From Trichoderma breve (Eukaryota > Ascomycota > Sordariomycetes > Hypocreales > Hypocreaceae), in contig NC_079235.1 in the NCBI RefSeq assembly GCF_028502605.1, positions 2,976,001 through 3,040,000 of the forward strand: a stretch of DNA of 64,000 bases. Direction: 5' to 3'. This document shows, piece after piece, positions 59,796 to 64,000 of this stretch; within the stretch, counting starts at the first letter, position 1, and every line of letters begins with the position of its first letter. The position numbers and the translations under genes are program-made. The notes beneath the pieces were generated by a model. The model was not told the origin of the DNA and did no database searches. It saw only the letters and a list, made by a program, of their open reading frames with translations.

Positions 59796-60736
59796 ATGCT
59801 TCCACCACCACCACCGCCCACAATGAACCACGTCACCTCCCCCAACGAGCCCTTCCCCAGCCCCGACGCCCTCGCCGCGGCAACAACCTCGCACACACAG
59901 AACAACTTCCGCATCTCAACCCGCAAGCTCCCAATCTCCAAGTCCGCCGCCATCGACGCCCTCGAGGCGAAGCTCGGAATTCCCGTGCCCGAGATGATCT
60001 TTGGCGACAACCTCGTCTCCATTACTCACAAGCCCTCCAACTGGACCCTCAACTTCAATACAACGGACGCCCTTGACGCCGTCGACAAGACCGATAAGCA
60101 CATGCTGCGCGTCGCCTACGCCCGCGACTGGGAGAGCACGCGCGAGGAGACCACCCAGAACATCAAGGAGGTCGTCAAGCCTTACGACTGGAGCTACTCT
60201 ACGACATATGCTGGCACTGTTGAGGGTGCTGTCGCTTTTGCGCCTACGGAGAAGCAAATTCCCATTGAGCTGCTGAAACGGCGTGACCCGATTCTCTTCT
60301 TTGACGAGGTCGTTTTGTACGAGAGCGAGCTTGATGATAATGGCATTTCGCTGTATAGCGCTAAGCTGAGAGTTCACGACAAGCGCATGTTGCTGCTATG
60401 TCGCTTGTTTATGCGTCTGGACAACGTCCTAGTGCGGTTGCGGGACACGAGGATCTATGTGGATTTCGAGACAGACGAGGTGTTGCGCGAGTACACTGCC
60501 AAGGAGTCCAAGTTTGCCGACGTAAAGAATGTGAGTGAGCGCCAGGCAAACAGATACTTGGAAGGCTTTTTGTGGTTTACAGACAATTTTTGGCTAATAT
60601 GCTACAGGCTCTATGGAGATCAGGAAGGTTGCCTGATGATATCACCATCGCTTTACGAGATCCCAATGCCTTGGATCCGTTCCTGGAAGTCGTCGAACAT
60701 AGGATAGAAGCGGTATCACTAGCAGCGCAGCAGTAA
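59796..60736 (+). CDS. TIP41: TIP41-family PP2A/TOR regulator
   Basis: Binds type 2A phosphatase catalytic subunits and Tap42 in TOR signalling. Two exons (59796-60530, 60608-60736; intron 77 nt, phase 0) give 287 aa. Family blocks: W-T-L-N-F-N-T-T-D-A-L preceded by M-I-F-G-D-N, Y-D-W-S-Y-S-T-T-Y-A-G-T, the I-P-I-E-L-L-K-R-R-D-P-I-L-F-F-D-E-V-V-L-Y core, and L-L-L-C-R-L-F-M-R-L-D. The second exon ends L-P-D-D-I-T-I-A-L ... E-A-V. The ATG at 59796 gives a polyproline N-terminus (P6). A second ATG nine codons on (59823) is an alternative start. Confidence 0.93.
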
Positions 60737-61162
60737 TTGGATAAAGACGAAGCGAAACCAAAAGATAACGGAAGATATTTGTCTATTTAGAAGGGCGCGA
60801 TCATGAAAAGGCGTTTAGGAGGGACTGGGTTGAAGATTGGGATATTTCTGTAAACTGTTCATTTTTGAAATATAATAAGCTGGAGCGTGGCAAGAGCTCT
60901 GCAATGACTCTCATAGAAACGACATAGGGAGGAAGCAACAAGATACGAAACCCTGGATATCAACATTGAGACATACAAATCCAACCCGACCACTCCAGAC
61001 CTGCGCCCTCTCCCTCCAATTACGCCTTCATCAGATACTTTCAATGTGTGAAAAGCGTATAATAGTTACAAAAACACTGCATAGACATCGCCCAAGGCTG
61101 CGACCGAGAAAACGCAATAAAAAGGCTAACATGCGTAACAAAACAAAAACATGCCAAGCACA
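60737..61162. other. Convergent 3' region, TIP41 and AT-hook gene
   Basis: About 430 bases between two 3' ends, AT-rich, no gene seen. Confidence 0.5.
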
Positions 61163-62923
61163 TCACCTTCCATCCTGGGGCGAAGACGCCTCCGCCACCT
61201 CCTCAAATTCCAACTCCCACTTGTCTACTTCTTTGAATTTGCTGCTCGCTTGCTTCAGCTCCTCAGTAGGAACGGCGTTGGCTGGACCTCCAGTGGTTCC
61301 TTCGTCAAACGTGTTATCCGCCAAAGGAATAAATCTACTCACACCCTCCCCTTCATCCTCATCCTCGCTCTCATTGCTGTCGCTGCCTCTGCCATCGTCT
61401 TGTGCATTTTCCTTATCTGACGAATGGCGAGAGCGTGATCTAAGGGTCCGCCGAGATGAACCACCAGGCTTGCCACCACGAGAAGCTGAGCGAGGTGGCC
61501 TTCCTCTCTTCCGCCGGCGAGCTGTCTGGGTGTCCAGATGAGATAGTTCATCATCCTCATGGCCCAGCCCTGAAGTATCGAGCTCTTCATCGCTCTCCAG
61601 GCCGAGCGGATCGCGTGACTTCTTGTATCGTCGCTTGGGCAGCAAGCTCGTAAGATCAGCCGTAGTCATCTTGGGCGAGGCCTGCTGTCGTGATGGTGGT
61701 CGACCACGCGTCTTGCCAGTCTTGGCTGTGTCGTAGTTTGGTGAGTGTGTTAGTGAAGGGGGCGAGGACATGTCGGAGAGGTTTGAAAGACGCGAGGGCG
61801 TGGTGACGGAAGGTCGCCGGCGTTTCTTGGCCAGCGATCGAATATCCGGCCACATATCCGGCCCTTCTGATCCGCTGCTTGCTGGGGGAGCTGCAATTTC
61901 CTCTAGGTTGACTGGTGTGACTGGGCGTTGAGGGGGCCTAGCTGGGGGCCCTCTAGGTGAGGAGAGTTCTGATATTTCGGACTCGCTGGTATCATCCATA
62001 GGATCCTGTTGAGGTGATGAAGGGGCATCTGGCAATTCAGACAAGATCCGATCGTCTGGCTGTCTGGATGGTCCAGGTTCTCTTCTCGAAACTTTCTCAG
62101 GCCGTGAGCTACTTTGCTGCAGTTCTAGACTCTTGCGTTTCCTCGGGTTGGAGGACTCGGCAGCCTCTGGTGATTCTGGTTCTTCGATTTCGTCCTTTCC
62201 GCGAGTGCGTCGTCTGTTATTTAATGGTGTGGATTCAGCCTCGGGCTCGAATTCCTCTTCACTGTCCTCTTCAGAGTCTTGGACGACCGTCGAAGAATCA
62301 TGAAGAGGTTTCCGGTTCGCACCAAGAATACTCGGTTCTCGCGCACGCCTCTTGAAGAGACCGAGATTGAAAGAAGAGCCAACCCTAGGGGTAGTTCCGC
62401 TCCGGCTGCTGGGTCGAATCGGGGGATCGTTTCTTCCTATGAAACTGGACCGTCGTGACTGAGAGCGGAGGGCACTGTATGACAAGGTTGAAATATCTCC
62501 TGAGAGCGCCGTACCGGGAATGTCGCCTTCCGCAAAGCTGTCATCCAAGTTTCCAAAATCACTATCGCCCAGATCCAGTCCACTTGTACGTCGGTTGTGT
62601 CCAGGCGTCGCCGCAGTATGTCGACCAAATTCTATTGAGCTTCGTGAGCTTGCACGCATCGCCGATCTCTCGCTTGTCATTGCCGCATCTTCGTTGGCAA
62701 GCTCCTTGAGCGCCTCGTCGCGAGAGCTGTTTGCGCTTTTGATAGCATCATCCTCGTTAATGTCGAGTCGTGCAAGTGAAGGAGTCTTCCTGGGGCGTCC
62801 CCGGGGCCGTCCTCTCGTTTCGGGCTTCTTTTCAATCGCAACATTGGGACTGCTGCTGGCTGGCTCTGCAACAGCTCTGGCTGCTCGAGGTGGACGACCA
62901 CGTCCTCTCGCGGGCCGCGGCAT
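61163..62923 (-). CDS. AT-hook nuclear protein with KEN box, unknown function
   Basis: I do not recognise an established family. Single exon, 586 aa from the first ATG at 62923 (the frame is open further upstream but has no ATG). AT-hook-like minor-groove motifs: RGRGRPP at 6-12, RGRPRGRPRK at 37-46, RGRPPS at 406-411 and RGRPP at 473-477. The rest is disordered and Ser/Pro/Glu-rich, with acidic runs near 240-260 and 515-525. A short conserved-looking block L-T-S-L-L-P-K-R-R-Y-K-K lies near 425-435, followed by L-G-L-E-S-D-E-E-L-D. A KEN box (S-D-K-E-N, 504-506) suggests APC/C-dependent turnover. Probably a chromatin-associated, cell-cycle-controlled protein (inference). Confidence 0.7.
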   Translation of the reverse strand: MPRPARGRGRPPRAARAVAEPASSSPNVAIEKKPETRGRPRGRPRKTPSLARLDINEDDAIKSANSSRDEALKELANEDAAMTSERSAMRASSRSSIEFGRHTAATPGHNRRTSGLDLGDSDFGNLDDSFAEGDIPGTALSGDISTLSYSALRSQSRRSSFIGRNDPPIRPSSRSGTTPRVGSSFNLGLFKRRAREPSILGANRKPLHDSSTVVQDSEEDSEEEFEPEAESTPLNNRRRTRGKDEIEEPESPEAAESSNPRKRKSLELQQSSSRPEKVSRREPGPSRQPDDRILSELPDAPSSPQQDPMDDTSESEISELSSPRGPPARPPQRPVTPVNLEEIAAPPASSGSEGPDMWPDIRSLAKKRRRPSVTTPSRLSNLSDMSSPPSLTHSPNYDTAKTGKTRGRPPSRQQASPKMTTADLTSLLPKRRYKKSRDPLGLESDEELDTSGLGHEDDELSHLDTQTARRRKRGRPPRSASRGGKPGGSSRRTLRSRSRHSSDKENAQDDGRGSDSNESEDEDEGEGVSRFIPLADNTFDEGTTGGPANAVPTEELKQASSKFKEVDKWELEFEEVAEASSPQDGR

Positions 62924-63599
62924 TGCAATCAGCGTGAAGTGCACAAAGGGAGGACGATGTTTTGGTGATTGCAACTGATGAAATAGGAATAAACCAGGCC
63001 TGTCGCGTTGGTTTGGTCGATGGGCACGTCCAAAATACAATGGAAAGTAAAATCCCGGTTTGCTGCTGCGTGAACCACCACGATGTGGGTTGGGCAACAG
63101 TATCGGCTGTGAGGGTTAATTTAGCTTAAAGTCTTGACGCGTCCTGACGCGGGCGGAAGTGGAGGATTCGCGAGGCTGTCACTTTTTTGGCGGGGCCGTG
63201 CCTAAAAAAATAAAAAAAATCAAAGTGAAAATAAAGAGCTAGCATGGTACGATACCTGGTACATGTACCTTCAGCCTTACCACACTCATAACTTCAAGTT
63301 ATCGCTGAACTCATACCATACGATGCATAGTATAGATATAGGTATAGGTAGATGTAGATGTAGAAAGCCAATTGCATGTAATTTTCTTTTTCTATGATTT
63401 CTCTTCATATTGGAGATATATCCTCATACCATAGATTCTTACACACCAGAGGCCTTTCACCCTGGTCATCTCTCCTGGTTCGTCAATACAGCTAGTCATA
63501 CACGGCTCTTAATCACCCAAATGATCCCAATTCCCTTTTGTTGTTCCCATATTATGCCAAATAATAGAGCAAAAATCACTCATAATCCGTCATTGCTGT
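62924..63599. other. Spacer between MRH4 and AT-hook gene
   Basis: The frame of the AT-hook gene continues to about 63097 without ATG. The rest is AT-rich with GATATAGGTATAGGTA-like words near 63336-63350. No gene seen. Confidence 0.45.
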
Positions 63600-64000
63600 C
63601 TAAATGAGCGCCTGGCCCATAAACATGCTCTTCTTCACATCGGCAACGACATCTCTTCTGTCGTCATTACCCACAAGGACAATGCCTCTTCCTCGTCGCC
63701 CCATTCTTCCGGCACGGCCTAGGCGGTGAATAAAATCAATGGTGGTGTGAGGTACATCATACAGGATAACGTGTCGAACAGCTAGAGTATCAATGCCTCG
63801 AGACGCCAAGTCAGTCACTACCAGTGCCTTGACGTTGGTCAGGGACCGGTGGCGGGATGGGTTCGGCGATGCAATGATTCGCAGCGGTTCAGCTGTTGTG
63901 AAAGTCTCCAGAATTTCGCCGTGGCGCTTCTCGGGAGTGTCCCTGTGCAGTGCCTGCGCGTCAATGCCCTTTGAACGAAGATACTCTGCAACCTGCTCTG
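63600..64000 (-). CDS. MRH4: Mitochondrial DEAD-box RNA helicase MRH4 (3' part)
   Basis: Only the C-terminal 133 codons lie in the window, and the 5' part continues beyond the right edge. The helicase C-domain has motif V as [10 protein letters not shown], then [19 protein letters not shown] (motif VI), and it ends F-M-G-Q-A-L-I. The H-R-x-T region (H-R-D-T-P-E-K-R) lies upstream. The unusual insert [12 protein letters not shown] before motif V and the short tail fit the Mrh4 type, needed for mitochondrial large-subunit assembly in yeast. Identity as MRH4 rather than another mitochondrial helicase is inferred from the C-terminal pattern. Confidence 0.8.
   Translation of the reverse strand, partial: EQVAEYLRSKGIDAQALHRDTPEKRHGEILETFTTAEPLRIIASPNPSRHRSLTNVKALVVTDLASRGIDTLAVRHVILYDVPHTTIDFIHRLGRAGRMGRRGRGIVLVGNDDRRDVVADVKKSMFMGQALI

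Overview
The window is a gene-dense piece of a filamentous ascomycete nuclear genome. Genes are split by short GT-AG introns (mostly 50-80 nt) with CTAAC/CTGAC-like branch sites and have ACCATGG-like start contexts. Family features such as a single SNX41-type sorting nexin and an MRH4 helicase point to Sordariomycetes, most likely Hypocreales. Genus cannot be fixed from the sequence alone. I count 19 protein genes (18 complete, one cut by the right edge). I recognised no tRNA, rRNA, transposon or CRISPR array by eye.

Left third (1-26.2 kb): NADH-cytochrome b5 reductase (+) converges on the Paf1-complex subunit CTR9 (-). An unknown single-pass membrane protein, the sorting nexin SNX41 and the mRNA capping guanylyltransferase follow (all +). 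A repeat-bearing Ser/Thr-rich surface protein (-) is divergent from the cohesin regulator PDS5 (+), which converges on a SNF5/SFH1 chromatin-remodelling subunit (-).

Middle (26.2-50.6 kb): an EBP1/PA2G4-like M24-fold protein and the two-PHD Rpd3S subunit RCO1 (both +), then an RRM-plus-Pumilio RNA-binding protein and the PAK kinase CLA4 (both -). The last two have unusually long upstream stretches of about 3.4 and 3.0 kb without a recognisable gene.

Right third (50.6-64 kb): glycyl-tRNA synthetase GRS1 (-), glutamate 5-kinase PRO1 (-) divergent from the mitochondrial protease ATP23 (+), Aurora kinase (-) divergent from TIP41 (+), an unrecognised AT-hook protein with a KEN box (-), and the 3' end of the mitochondrial helicase MRH4 (-).

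Most genes are housekeeping: chromatin and transcription (CTR9, SNF5/SFH1, RCO1, capping enzyme), chromosome segregation (PDS5, Aurora), polarity and TOR signalling (CLA4, TIP41), translation and mitochondria (GRS1, EBP1, ATP23, MRH4). I see no operon-like or metabolic cluster and no clear new multi-gene system. The less-described items are the repeat-bearing surface protein, the unknown membrane protein, the AT-hook/KEN protein, and several splicing and start-site peculiarities: a GC-AG intron in PRO1, a 14-nt first coding exon in CLA4, a stop-free in-frame intron in the PUF gene, two in-phase donors in RCO1, and a dual-start GRS1.
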